The translations under genes and the position numbers were made by a program. Positions 1-11,802 of a stretch of 64,000 nucleotides of DNA are shown here, one piece after another. The stretch covers positions 124,001 through 188,000 of the forward strand of contig JAANYP010007545.1 in the NCBI GenBank assembly GCA_020465985.1, read 5' to 3'. The DNA comes from Centrapalus pauciflorus (lineage: Eukaryota; Streptophyta; Magnoliopsida; Asterales; Asteraceae). Under the pieces are notes generated by a model, which saw only the letters and a list, made by a program, of their open reading frames with translations, made no database searches and was not told the DNA's origin. The first letter of the stretch is position 1; each line of letters begins with the position of its first letter.

Positions 1-1192
1 GTACGATTATAAAACTCAATAAATAAATAACTCGATAGTAAAATGTTCAGCGTTCTTTACTGAACAATATATGAGATCCCACAAAGTAGCTCAGATAGGC
101 ACTGAGCTCGTGTGGACGAATCCACATACCCAATTCCCTAGACCGCACAAAGCAGTCGTCAGGACTCAAAAGGGAATCGGGAGCGACCCAACCCCCGCCC
201 AGCCGTACGGTTTAGTATCTCGATAGCTCAAGTGTCTCAAATCTCATATCATAAGCACAACTCTCAATAAAGCACAGTAATACATGCATGATAATATCTC
301 AATAAAAACTCATAAGAAAACTCATGATATCTCGTAAAAAGCTCAGTAAAATATCATGCAAGTATCAGTAAAATAATCTTACCAGAATCACAGAAAAACA
401 TGCAAACTCACCTGCCCAGCTAGCTATACTATTCGGTCTCGGTTCCCTGTCCTTCCCCGACCCTATCAACCTGAAACTCTGAAATCACAACATATAACTC
501 AATATCACAATTTCAACCCAACGACTCTATACACGATTCCCAACAACTCCCGCAATCCCAAAAGACCCGAACACACGACTTACGAAACCCAAAAACCCGA
601 CCCGAGATCCCGCCGCATCGCGGCCACACTGGCCGTCGCGGCCGCGCTCACGCTGAACCGCCTGCGATCACTCAAGAACATCACGGTCGCGCTCACGGAC
701 GAACAGCAGCAGGTCTGCTCTGTTCTTGCACAGCCAGGGGATTAATCCCCAATCGCCATTTCCACTCGATATACATCCTTAAAACATCACGAATTTACTT
801 ATAATCACATATACAGACCCAATTCATTTCTTTCCCAACAATTAATAACAACTAATCCATCAAATTAAGCTCAAACTTACCCAATTCAATTAGGAGGAGT
901 TGATGAAGATTTAGTTGCCAAATCTCAGATCCAATTCTACACTTTGATTGTTGCAGTTGTTGGAGACACAAGCGCACACAAACACACACTCAAATCTCTG
1001 ATTTGGAGTGTGAAGAATGAAAGCAAGCATCCAAGAAGGTGACACATACATACGTTTGGATTAAAATTCGGTCCGGTACCCAATACCCGATCCCATTATC
1101 CCAAAATACAAATTTACATCCCCGGGTCCCAAATTAAATAATTATTCCAATGAAATAATTCCACGTAACTATCCCAAAAATGAGATGTTACA
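1..1192 (-). repeat. Partial long LTR (Gypsy-like), minus orientation, cut by window edge
   Basis: Read on the minus strand the element starts at 1192 with TGTAACATC and continues out of the window. The start matches the style of the LTRs at 2376-4165 and 28873-30807 (TGTAACAtc, then ACGTGGAATTATTT). Three consecutive hairpins lie at 88-177: AGCTCAG (88-94) with CTGAGCT (102-108), TGTGGA (111-116) with TCCACA (121-126), and ATTCCCT (133-139) with AGGGAAT (171-177). No coding capacity is visible. Whether a full element or a solo LTR continues to the left cannot be seen. Assignment to Gypsy rests on LTR style only. Confidence 0.6.
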
Positions 1193-1886
1193 TAGTCGGA
1201 AGAGAAGTCGTCGGAGGAGGAATTGCCGGTGAATAAAACTTACACAAAATGAATTGTGTAACCGGTGGGTGGGGGTGAAGTTGAAAACCGGCGGTGGGTT
1301 AAGTTGGGGGAGGGGGAATTAAAAATCAGTGAATGGGTTAGGTGGAAAGCCTTGGAATGATTAAGGGTGCGTTTAGTTACCGAAAATTTTCAAAATTTCC
1401 ATCTCACTTTTCAACAAAAATGAAAACTTGTTTACTTAACAACAATTTCATAAATTTTCATTTCACTTTTTAAAATACCACTTTTCATATTCTCTCTCTT
1501 ACTTTTCTATTACCTACCCTATTTCTTTATAATACTCTCTTTCTCTCTCTTACTTTTTCATCACCTATCCTATTTTTTTATTTTATAATCACTCATCTTA
1601 TTTTTCTAAAAACTAAAACTTTATCATCTAAACAAGTTTTCACTTTTCATAGAAACCCTTGTTTTTTTTCTAAAAACTATAACTTGAAAACTGAAATTGA
1701 AAAATGACTAGTTTTCGTTAATTACAAAAATTATTTGAGTAACCGGTGACTATTCTGAAACATTCCCATTTTTTTTATAGCTATTTTCTTTAACATCTAT
1801 TGTAGTTTTGGTTAGTTTTAGTCTTTGTCCCTGAAAACAAATTATTGAAGTTGACTAGTAGTTGTACTTGACTCTATTTATATTTT
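1193..1886. other. Intergenic, with a degenerate MITE-like inverted repeat
   Basis: No gene is visible. About 1369-1735 looks like an old foldback MITE. Its left end (GGGTGCGTTTAGTTACCG) and its right part (reverse complement GTAATTAACGAAAAC) are related, and inner segments such as AAAACTTGTTTA recur inverted at about 1630. The boundaries are not clear and no target duplication was found. Confidence 0.35.
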
Positions 1887-4800
1887 GGGAGAATTTCATA
1901 TATACCCCTTCAAACTTTCATAATATCATATATACCCAACTTAAAATTTTAATATCATATATATCCCTCCTAAACATCATAATATCATATATACCCAATT
2001 TTAATCATTAATATCACATATATATCCCTCTTACACATCATTAATATCATATATATTAATTTAAATATTTTAAACACATTTAAAACTCATAATTAATATT
2101 GCTTATTAATTAATGATCATTATACCCTTACTCATTTCTTCTTTCAACTAAACTTAAAAATATCATATTTATCCAACTTAAATTAAAATATCATATCCCC
2201 TTTAATAATTTTATATAATTTATCTTAGTAAAATTTACTAAATAAATACTTCAAACTAAAACAAATTTACATTTAAAAAAAAGTTGTATTATGTTTTTGC
2301 TCGTTTGTAATTAAATCGTATCGTGTTATTATATTTTCTTATTTGTTTTTTTTTCTTCAGTAATCTATATATAATTGTAACATCCGTCATTTCGACCTGG
2401 TACGTGGAATTATTTTAGCGGATAAATATTCTATTAATATTTGGTTGGTCCAATTATATCCCGTTTCGTGGATTGATACGTGTCGGGATTGGGCCTGCGT
2501 GTCATCGGGTTATAATTTTAATGAACGAATTATGTTTTTGGGATCGCAGGATTAAACGGGTTAAATGGGTATTAATATTGAAAATGTGATATCGGGTTCG
2601 GGTTAATGAGTTCGGGACCGGTTGAGATAGGGACGTACATATATGTTTATCCTCCTTCTCCCTTATCCACTTCTAAAATCCCTAAAGTGTGTTGTGTGTG
2701 TTTGTGGAATTCTCCAGCAGCAAAGAGAAGCCAATTTCAATTGTTTGATTGCTGAGAATCTGATTATCTTGTTTCCTTCTTCTTCCCTTGTAATTGTCGG
2801 AGCTTTAAGGTAAGGCTACTTCAAATTCATAGCTTCAATTAAGTTATATGTTGTGGTGAATTAGGAATTGGTCTTAAAGCTCATGAGGGCAAGTTATATA
2901 GGGTTTTGTATGCTTATTCGTGGTTAAATTCGTGTGTAAAGGGAGTTTGATGCTCCTGGGTTGAGGCTGAAATCGCAGGTCAGCTATGGGGTTTTCGCGG
3001 GGTCGCGGCGCGACCACCAGGGTCTCCGCGGCGCGACCAACAGCCTGCAGGGAAATTCCGAGTTTATCTCATAAAAAGGGTTTGGGTCGAATTAGTGTCG
3101 GGTTTCCTTCGGGATTGCTCGGGTTGGGTTTGTTTGGGTCCAGGGTCTCGTTTGGGATTGCTTTGAGTTGGGTTTGGGTCGAGTTTCGGGTATTCATCGG
3201 GTTTCGGTTCCGTGGGGTTGTCTGGTCGAGTTAGCTCGGGTCTTTGTGATTATGTGACTAATGCTATTCGGAATTGTGCTTAATCGTTGGGACATTTATG
3301 TGTTACAGGAACCAGCGGATCACGGGTCGGGTTTGATCAGGGAGGACAAAGTTCAGGGAATCAATCAGGTGAATACTCGAGTCGTTTTCTAAACGCGCGC
3401 CATCTTTTACGTTTTAGCCGTGTAGCTATATTTGTGCGTGTTATATATATGAGATAGGGACGTGAACCTCAAGTATAGTCTATTCCTTATACGTGTTATG
3501 TATGAGACATGAGATCGGTTCTAGGGTCCGTGATGAGTTCCATACGGACGATAAGTCGCGAAGGGGAATCGCGCGGGTTGACTGTCCCTCACAGTCCTTG
3601 GGGCGTATATATACGGCAGGGCCTGTAGCCGAGTAGCTTCCGTGCTACAGGGTATTACCGACCATTGCTGTGTGCGATGTGTCCACCGGGGAGGGGTCCC
3701 CACAGGGCTTGTGTGTTATTCTGATCTCATACCTGTGATATTATACCTGATATGTGTGCGGGGCAATAGGGACAGGGACAGGGATTGTGTGTTATGTGCT
3801 TATGTGCAGTGTCAACCCTCGTGTACTCACGGGCATTATAGCTCATGTCTTCGAGTCTAACATGTTCAGGGAATCAAAAGGGATCTCAGCCGCAGCCGAG
3901 GTAGATCCGAGATGGATTGAAGATCCGTAATGGTTTCATGTTTGTATAGAACAATCTGTGATAGTTGTTTTGGGATGTATGTTGGTTTTAAACAAGATTT
4001 GCGAATATTTTGGAATGTAATCATATGTTATCATCTATGTGTTTAAAGTTTTAATTAGCCGTAATCTGCATTATCCTATGACACGTGTGTTATAGATCCG
4101 TTGCGTTATTGCCACTTATGATATTATATTGACGTGGCATTTCCGGGATCGGGAGGGGTGTTACAATAATTAACTGATTACATATTATGTTTTTTTTTTC
4201 TTTTTCTTTTCGAACTTTATGGTTGCATCGCATTTTGTTTTTTTGTTTTAAATTTAGTATATATTTTTTTGTTTTCTAATACATTAGTTTCTAATTTTTT
4301 TTGTCAAGTTTGCATTCGTTTTATAACTATTGTTTATTTAGTTTACTTTTTTTTTTTACTTTTTGTATTTAGTCTACTATCTGAATTATAACAGTTATCC
4401 GATGTAATTAGTTGTGTATATTTTGTGTTAACTACAAGATTATATATATAATCCTATATATTTAAAGTCCAGTTTTTTAATAATTTGTTTAATAATTAGT
4501 AAGTAGAAACTATTTGAATGGTAAAGGTTTGTTTAAAAATATAATCTTATCGTTAACACACAATATACACAACTAATTACATCGGATAACAAGTTATAAC
4601 TCATATACTAGATTAAATATAAAAATTAGAAAAAAGTAAACTAATTAAACAATAGTTATAAAACGAATTCAAACTTGGAAAATTTTTTGAAACTAATGTA
4701 TTAGAAAACAAAAAATTTATACTAAATTAAAAAAAACAAAATGCGATACAACTATAAAATTCTAAAATAAAAAGAAAGAAAAAATATAATATGTAATCAG

Positions 4801-5286
4801 TTAATTGTATATAGATTACTGTAGAAAAAAAAACAAATAAGACGATACGATTTGATTACAATTGAGCAACAACATGACACAATTTTTTTTTAAAGTTAAT
4901 TTGTTTTAGTTTGAAGAATTTCTTTAGTAAGTTTACAAAAATAAATTATATAAAATTATTAAAATGGATATGATATTTTAATTTAAGTTGGATAAATATG
5001 ATATTTTAAAGTTCAGTTGAAAGAAAAAATGAGTAAGGGTATAATGGTCATTAATTAATAAGTAATATTAATTATGAGTTTTAAATGCTTTAAAAATATT
5101 TTATTAATTAATTTGGGTATATATGATATTAATGATGTTTAAGAGGGATATATGTGATATTAATGATTAAAATTGAGTATATATGATATTATGATTTTTA
5201 GGAGGGATATATATGATATTAAAATTTTAGGTTAGGTATATATATGATATCATGAAGTTTTGGAAGGGTATATATGAAATTTTTCC
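1887..5286. mobile_element. Long foldback element (MULE-like), interrupted by a solo LTR
   Basis: The left arm (1887-2375 plus 4166 to about 4480) is the inverted copy of the right arm (about 4510-5286), so once the solo LTR is removed almost the whole element is one palindrome with arms near 800 bp. Termini are GGGAGAATTTCATATATACCC on the left and its near-complement at the right. The arms contain a short-period motif, ATATCATATATACCC, repeated many times. The flanks ttatatttt (1878-1886) and atgtatttt (5287-5295) match at 7 of 9 bases, which fits an eroded 9-bp Mutator-type target duplication. No transposase is present. The superfamily call is inference. Confidence 0.7.
2376..4165 (+). mobile_element. 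Solo LTR (1,790 bp), family 1
   Basis: It starts TGTAACATCC and ends GGTGTTACA, and is flanked by perfect 5-bp duplications ATAAT (2371-2375 and 4166-4170). There is no internal domain, so this is a solo LTR left by recombination between two LTRs. It sits inside the foldback element 1887-5286 and is therefore younger than it. A hairpin array occupies 3526-3651: GTCCGT/ACGGAC (3526-3531, 3544-3549), CGCGA/TCGCG (3557-3561, 3569-3573), GACTGT/ACAGTC (3580-3585, 3591-3596), the palindrome CGTATATATACG (3604-3615) and CCTGTAGC/GCTACAGG (3622-3629, 3644-3651). Short ORFs inside it (2986-3234, 3642-3860) are not credible genes. Confidence 0.9.
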
Positions 5287-6266
5287 ATGTATTTTTATAA
5301 ACATATTTGTATAACCACTCATTTGTTTTAAAAGAAGAACGTTGACTTATTATGTAGACTAGTCTCGTCTATTGAATTATGTAAAAAAAAATTATTTTTA
5401 AAAAGAAAGTTTTATCAATTCAAAAGGTTAACCTTTAAAGGTTTTTGTCGGGATAATTAGTTAATTACCAATCTAGCCCATTAAGCGCTCGGGTCGTATA
5501 AAAGTACCAAACTCGAGCTCGAGCTCTGTATACGAAACTCGAGCTCGGTTGTGCACACCTCGTTTAATATATATATTTATATAATCTATTTATATTATAT
5601 ATATTTATTTAATCTATATAATATATATTTATTTATTAAAAATATATAGTTTGGTATGGTTTCATTTAAGCTCGTTTAAAGTTGTGAGCTCAATATGCGA
5701 AGTTTGGGCTTGAGCTCGTTTATAAATGGGCTCGGACTTAGACTTAGTTTGGCTCCGGCTCATTTAACTCGGAATTAGTTTAACTCATTTACACCCCTAG
5801 CCTTATCTTAGGTTTACGCATTTGAAGTTACACCAACCAATTCATCCATAATTTACATTACCACTAACATTTACGTATCTTGTAGTTTTTTTTTTTGACT
5901 TTTTTAATATCTTTACATTACAAAAGTACAAAACCAAACCAAAGTAGAGTGAAACCCAAAAATCCGTAAAAATTAAAACGAAAAAATAAACCGTATTCGG
6001 TTCAGTACGATTGATTTTGATTTTTACAGACCCTAGTCAGCAGTCATGAGAGCAAGCTCCAGAAAGCAAAAACGGATAGAATTGGGTGGTTGACTTAAAT
6101 AGATTGCAAAGATGGGACCGGACCAGAGTACCTCCGCCGGTGGCCGGTGGGTCACCATACATCATATTCATACATCTATAGAATTAATTACAGAAGCCAA
6201 CAGTACAAGATAATTAACACGAAACATGCTTATATACAATATTCTAGCTCCCGCCGATCATCTCTT
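5287..6266. other. Intergenic; truncated hAT-type MITE remnant
   Basis: About 5500-5800 is rich in GAGCTCG/CGAGCTC motifs and ends in CTCATTTACACCCCTAG, the same terminal sequence type as the MITE at 57091-57590. The matching left terminus is absent, so this is a truncated relative. The remainder to the stop codon at 6267 is AT-rich and shows no gene; 6180-6266 is likely the 3' UTR of the minus-strand gene. Confidence 0.4.
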
Positions 6267-6860
6267 TCAGGTTCCATCAACGGATACTACCATAAAATCA
6301 CGTGACGGAGATGCCGCCGGTGTATAATACAACGGTGAGTCACAAGGCGTTGAAAACTCGGTCTTTGTATTTCCATCTGCCACGTCAAACGTCACAGCAA
6401 TCTCCTCTTCCTCCACCACCGTTGCTTCTCCTGCAAACTGAAGATCCGACTGCAAGCATGCATTATTTATCGTCGTCGGGTCAACGTCAGGCTTTGACTC
6501 CACGTCTTCTTTTTCTTCTTCCTTGATCGTACAAAGAAACCTTGACGGTCCATTTGCTTCTAAAAACTTAAAAACGTCAACCACCTCCTCGTCCGGCGTT
6601 GACCGCTCTGTGTTCTTGTCTGGTGGAGCTCCAGATGGGTCGACCCGTGTATCGGTTTTCAAGCAGAAAAAGTAGAGCAGCTCCTTGGTTGGAACGTCAG
6701 CAGTGGAGAAATCAGGTGTTTGGATACGAGGAGGAGGAGGGGAAGTTTGACGGCGGAAGGAACGACGGTACCAGAAAACGTAGAGGAATTGGCCGGCGAG
6801 GGCGACGATGGATACCACAAAGATCACTGTCAGAACAGTGACGACGATACTAAAACTCAT
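6267..6860 (-). CDS. Small membrane-anchored plant protein with C-terminal TPCxSP motif (ACRE146-like)
   Basis: Single-exon ORF of 197 aa. Residues 4-30 form one long hydrophobic segment next to the N-terminus, followed by a basic stretch (YRRSFRRQ, 31-38), so the protein is probably a type III or signal-anchor membrane protein with a cytosolic tail. The tail is acidic and disordered (EEEKEDVE near 114-121, EEEE near 150-153). It ends with TPCDSPLYYTPAASP (171-185), a signature I associate with a plant-specific family that includes the tobacco Avr9/Cf-9 rapidly elicited protein ACRE146; a YFFC motif at 63-66 may also be conserved. The molecular function is unknown. Length and lack of introns fit the family. 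The ATG at 6860 is the first in frame and precedes the hydrophobic segment directly. Family assignment is from memory of motifs, not a search. Confidence 0.72.
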   Translation of the reverse strand: MSFSIVVTVLTVIFVVSIVALAGQFLYVFWYRRSFRRQTSPPPPRIQTPDFSTADVPTKELLYFFCLKTDTRVDPSGAPPDKNTERSTPDEEVVDVFKFLEANGPSRFLCTIKEEEKEDVESKPDVDPTTINNACLQSDLQFAGEATVVEEEEIAVTFDVADGNTKTEFSTPCDSPLYYTPAASPSRDFMVVSVDGT

Positions 6861-9800
6861 CTGTGCTAAGTGTGCGTTTGTGTGAGTGATAAATTGATAA
6901 ATTGCAGTTTAAAGAAATAATTTGAAGATTAGATCGAAAGGGTTGGAGCACCGGCACGGGGATTGAATGTTTATCGGGAAAGCTGACGGGGGTGGTGGAT
7001 GGTGGCAAGGATTGACGGAGACATGCCACCCGCCTGATTATAATGTTTTAACGGGCTTCTTATTACGTCTTTCTTTCAAGTTTCAACTTTTAAACGTTTC
7101 AAATTATTATACTTTCTATATATATATTATTAAATTACAATAAATTAAAGAAAATAGAAGTTGTTTAGTTTATATTAAGGTGGGTCTATCAAATAAATAA
7201 TTTAATTTAAAATGTTCACGTAATACATGAGCTAATAAAGTGATAAACTAATAAAAAAAGCTAGTAAGCGTCAGATGATTATTTTATGAGTTGTGTTAAA
7301 ACGTTAAATACAGATCCTAATCCCCAACATTTTTTACTAATTACACCACCCTTAATCATTTCCTAATGACACGAAAGTACCCATTAAATTTCGTAAAATA
7401 TATGAAGGACACAATGCAAGGTTTTGAAGCCACTGCGTCCACAATTACCCTTTATAATCTCGAACTCTAAGCTACCATCACACTATACTTTATCTGAAAG
7501 TAATGAGTTTAGAATAGATTTATACGCATAGTTGAACTTATCTTAATTCTGTAAGCTATTGCGGTTTGAACTATTATTCTTGTTACTAATTTGATTCAAC
7601 ATGAAATTTCGTGAGATGAGTAATCTTGAGAACGTTAAACTTGGATTTGGAACGAATTATTTATGTATAGGTCCACAAATAGTAATCGTCTTTATTGCTA
7701 TTTGATAGATTTGTTCATTGATATTGATTTATTACAGATAAAATTTACTAAAAAATTATAGAGATTAAATGACAAAGTTCGATCAACATCGAAGACTGGA
7801 TATTTGAAGCCTATGATCAATTGTAACTTAAATCTTTTGTGTTTGTATTTATAAAAAATAAAATTATGGAAGGATATATATATATATATATGATATTATG
7901 GAGCTATAGAAAGATATATATCCAATTCTATATTACCAGATATTTTTCCTTCTGAAACATAAAAGTTGAGAAAATCGTTTTGCTAAATCTATATATTTAC
8001 ATTTACCAAATATTTTATCATATGACCACCTGTTATAATTTATATATTAGTTTTTCTTCATTTTAAATGGTTGTCTAGCTTCCAACGAGTAAACCCTCCT
8101 TTGTTCAATCCTTTAGGTTCTTTTTTTGGTCATCATCTTTTTAACATCTAGAATCCTTTTCCACATTTTGACATTATCTCATCACTTCAAGATTATCCTT
8201 TCACCGCCTCTTCCTGGTTAGAGGTGCACAAATATCTGATTTTGATCTGAATCCGACCCGTAACCGCTTTCTATGTAACCAGATTTTTTGATCCTGATCT
8301 TATAGGTTTTCAAGCACTTTCTGATTTTCTTTATTTTGTTGTTTTTTTAGCATTTTAAATTATTGTAACTATACGTTTTTTATTTTTAATTAATGTTATC
8401 AAAATTTTGTTTTTATTTTTATATTTCTTAAAAATTATTTGATTTTCTAAAATAGGGGAAAAAAAGAATCTTGTTGTGTATAAAATATAAATAAAGAAAA
8501 CACATTGTCACTTGTCCAAAACCTTCGTATTTTAAAAATTGAAATACAATGGACCCAAGGGCCCAATGGTCACCATTTGTTAAAGCCCGCTCCAACTAAA
8601 ACCAAGATCCAAAATATGGAGCCCAAGCAGGAAGGCTTGTCTTCTGGCTCTGGCCTCTGGGTGTACTAAGGCCGTTTGATTTACTGGAATTTTAAATTAT
8701 TAGATAGAATGAAATACATTTTTATCGGTAATATATTCTATTTTATTGATAAAATTTAATTTCTTTAAAAGTACTCTAATGAACCAAACACTATCTAAAA
8801 ATGAGTGTATTCATACTTGTCTGACAGTTATGGTTATGTGTACTGTACTATACTATACTATGCTATATTATATTATATCTTTATTTTAAAGGCTATATTA
8901 TTTTATATCTTTATTATTTTATAAAGATGTATAATGGTAGTATGAGCAGTTTTTGGTTCATGATCGAAAAAATCGAAACCAAACCAAATCGAATATGTTT
9001 AAAACTACACCAAAATATAAAATTCGTTTTCAGTTTGGTTTAGACCAAACCAATTATGAAAGTGATTTCTGGTATACCCAATAGTGGACCAAACCAAACC
9101 GAATTATTGAATATGTATATACACAAAAACACACAGATACACACACATATGTATATGTATATGAATTTTGACAATTTTTGATTTCGTTGTTGATAGTTTA
9201 ACATAATATTCGATCTCGATGTTAAACACTTAATAGTTTGTTGATTTTTTTTTTCATATTTTGTTCTTGTAATGAGTTATTAATAAAACACTTCTTGATT
9301 TTCATTCATATGGAATGTTCCGACAATATTCACGTTACAATAAAAAAAAATTGTAGTGATAACAAAAAGAAACTAAAATTATCGAGTACACCTCGATATT
9401 TTCAAACAACGATGCCTAGTACACTATTGCATTATTACTATTTTGTTCAATACGACATTAACAGAATTGCTACATTCATTATAAGCTAGTTTTTAAAATG
9501 ATTAGTTATATCATAACCAAATAAATATATCTACAAACATATCAATACACAAAATAGGCTAAAAATGTATATCAAATATAATAATAACACTTGATTTGAT
9601 TATTTTTTCTTAGATGTCTATTTACACATTTGAAAAACTTAAAAGTTATATTAGCATAGATCTATATTATAATGAGATACGTTTCAATGTCGTTTATCAT
9701 GCCGTACTGGCTACCCGGTGTTTTGTGAAATGACAAAATCGACCTTTTCTTTATGTCAATTGGATTCCTTTTTAATCTGATTCACAAAATGAAAAATTCT

Positions 9801-9930
9801 ATCTTTTATTTTTGGATCTTTTATCAACTAAAGGTTTAAATTTAGAGTGGGATGACTTGACTAGAACTCAAAATCTCATCCACCTTTTATCCTTTTGTAG
9901 GGACTGATTTGTGACATTTTATTTTGTCTA
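6861..9930. other. Intergenic AT-rich DNA with decayed transposon fragments
   Basis: No gene is supported. The first part (to about 7080) is the probable 5' UTR and promoter of the minus-strand gene. About 8218-8330 resembles one end of a hAT MITE (GAGGTGCACAAA, as in the element at 44908-45601) without its partner end. About 8940-9090 is another fragment rich in AACCAAACC/GGTTTGG. 8670-8870 has Tourist-like ends (GGCCGTTTGATTTACTGGAAT and AACCAAACACTATC) but no clean target site. Confidence 0.4.
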
Positions 9931-10113
9931 TGGGTTATACTTCATACACCACCACTATTTATAATCATGACATAATCATGATTAATAAATTCTTTATTCA
10001 ATGAAAATGAGGAACATACAACCAATCATAAACTCTAACTTAGTTAAACAATTGGTCAAAATTATAGGGTGTGGTGTATGAGAAATTAGAGTATGGTGTA
10101 TAAAGAATTTGCC
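9931..10113. mobile_element. Small hAT-like MITE (183 bp)
   Basis: Imperfect terminal inverted repeats (left TTATACTTCATACACCACC, right complement AATTCTTTATACACCATAC) are flanked by identical 8-bp sequences TTTGTCTA at 9923-9930 and 10114-10121. It has no coding capacity. The superfamily is inferred from duplication length. Confidence 0.6.
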
Positions 10114-10121
10114 TTTGTCTA

Positions 10122-11510
10122 TATGCTTTTGTCTGTTTCTTTTTATACTTATTTCTATACTTTATGTTATTGGTTGTAGACTTTTATAGTCTTGCATTCA
10201 ACATCTCAATAGGCCTATGAGCTGCTTTACTCTGACAAAGACAAAATATATATTTTTGTAATACACAATAACTTTAATAAAAATGATTATTTTGTCATTA
10301 ATCATATTTTTTATTATGTTTGTCTTGTACTTCTAAAAGTAATGATGTATTTGTTATTTTAGATAAAATTTATGTATGGCAAAAATATGTTATGTACAAA
10401 TCATCTTCTTAAAATAAATAAATGATTGAAACTTATTGTTTTCATGAATCTGGTTTTTATGTCTATATATATATTATCATATAACAAAATAATATTAATA
10501 TATTTTAATGGTATATATGTTTAAGGTTATCAATCAAGTGTTTGTTTTTTATGAACCTTAACACATGATATGTATAGTGACATCCTACTGTGGTCCATAT
10601 CTTTCTAGTAGCCCAAAAACTTGTTTTTTTTTTCTTCCATATCTAATTTCATAATGGAATGAAAATATGAATTTACCATTTTCTCTAAAAACTTAAATAT
10701 TTTGTATTGATAGTAAACTAATACGTATGAGATACCAAAATTCAGAACATCTATATGTGTTATTGAATTTGAAATGATAAGTCTAATATCTTCAAATTAC
10801 ACACCACACCATCGAATGCCACTTTTTTACATTAGATCATAAATAAAACTAAAAAACACTATTTAAGGGTGTGCTAAACATAGAACCAAACCAAGAAACT
10901 GAAAAACCGTATCGGAACCATAATCAATACCATACAGTTTAGTTGTCTCTTTTGATTTTATTGATTTTTCTTGTTCCCGTCAGATTTTTTATTTCTTATT
11001 ATTGATGTTGGAAAGAAACTCATAAAGTCATAATACTAAAGAACAATGTTAAGAAGGTACAATAGACTTGATTTTCTTTTTGGTTTGGATCCTTTTATAT
11101 ATTCGATCAACTTCAGTTTGGTTCATGTTTGGTTCGGTTTAAATTGTTTCACATAACATTTACTTTTGTGGTAAATATTTTTTATTGCTTGCCACCAACG
11201 GATCTATGATAAGTTTTCTCTCTATCAAAGATTATTATGAGAAAAACCTGTTATACTTGTTTTATAGATATGTTAAAAGGTAAAGAAATCCATAAATGCA
11301 TAGACTATAGATTGGATGTAAATTGTATCCACAGGTAAACTAATAATACTTTCATTAATTTTGTAGTTAATCCCTAAAATTCGTTAAAGAGTTGACTATT
11401 ATAGTATTATTACCACTACTACTATTATTATGATATTTATTATAGTAAATAATATAATTTAAAGATATTTGAAAAAACAACCCTGAACTTGTTTGTTTTT
11501 TCCGAAAAAA
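10122..11510. other. Intergenic AT-rich DNA, no gene seen
   Basis: Long AT-rich stretch. About 10866-11150 carries AACCAAACC and GGTTCGGTTT repeats in opposite orientation, like an eroded MITE, with no clear ends. Nothing else could be supported. Confidence 0.4.
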
Positions 11511-11802
11511 AATGGTTAATTATGGGAAAATATGTTTTCACGTTTTTTGTGTTTTCATCCATCCATGTTATTTTTTATCAGAAAAGTCCTCAAGTTAATT
11601 GTTTATGGTTTTGTGAAATATGGTTATTAGAACCGGTTATAATTGGTAAACCGAAGAACTGAAAACCAAGTTCTAATAGCCATATTTCACAAAAACACGA
11701 AAAAAAATAACTTGAGAAACTTTCTAGTAAAGAATAACATGTAGGGACGAAATTGCAAAAACGTGAAAACATGTTGCTTTTTTACATAATTAACCAAAAA
11801 AA
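11511..11802. mobile_element. Foldback MITE (about 290 bp palindrome)
   Basis: The left half (GGTTAATTATGGGAAAATATG, then TTTTCACG) recurs as an inverted copy in the right half (GGTTAATTATG read on the minus strand from about 11800, followed by ATGTTTTCACG). The central parts GAAATATGGTTATTAGAAC and GTTCTAATAGCCATATTTC (near 11620-11690) form an almost perfect inner stem. No exact target duplication was identified. The ORF at 11590-11772 is a by-product of the palindrome. Confidence 0.65.
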
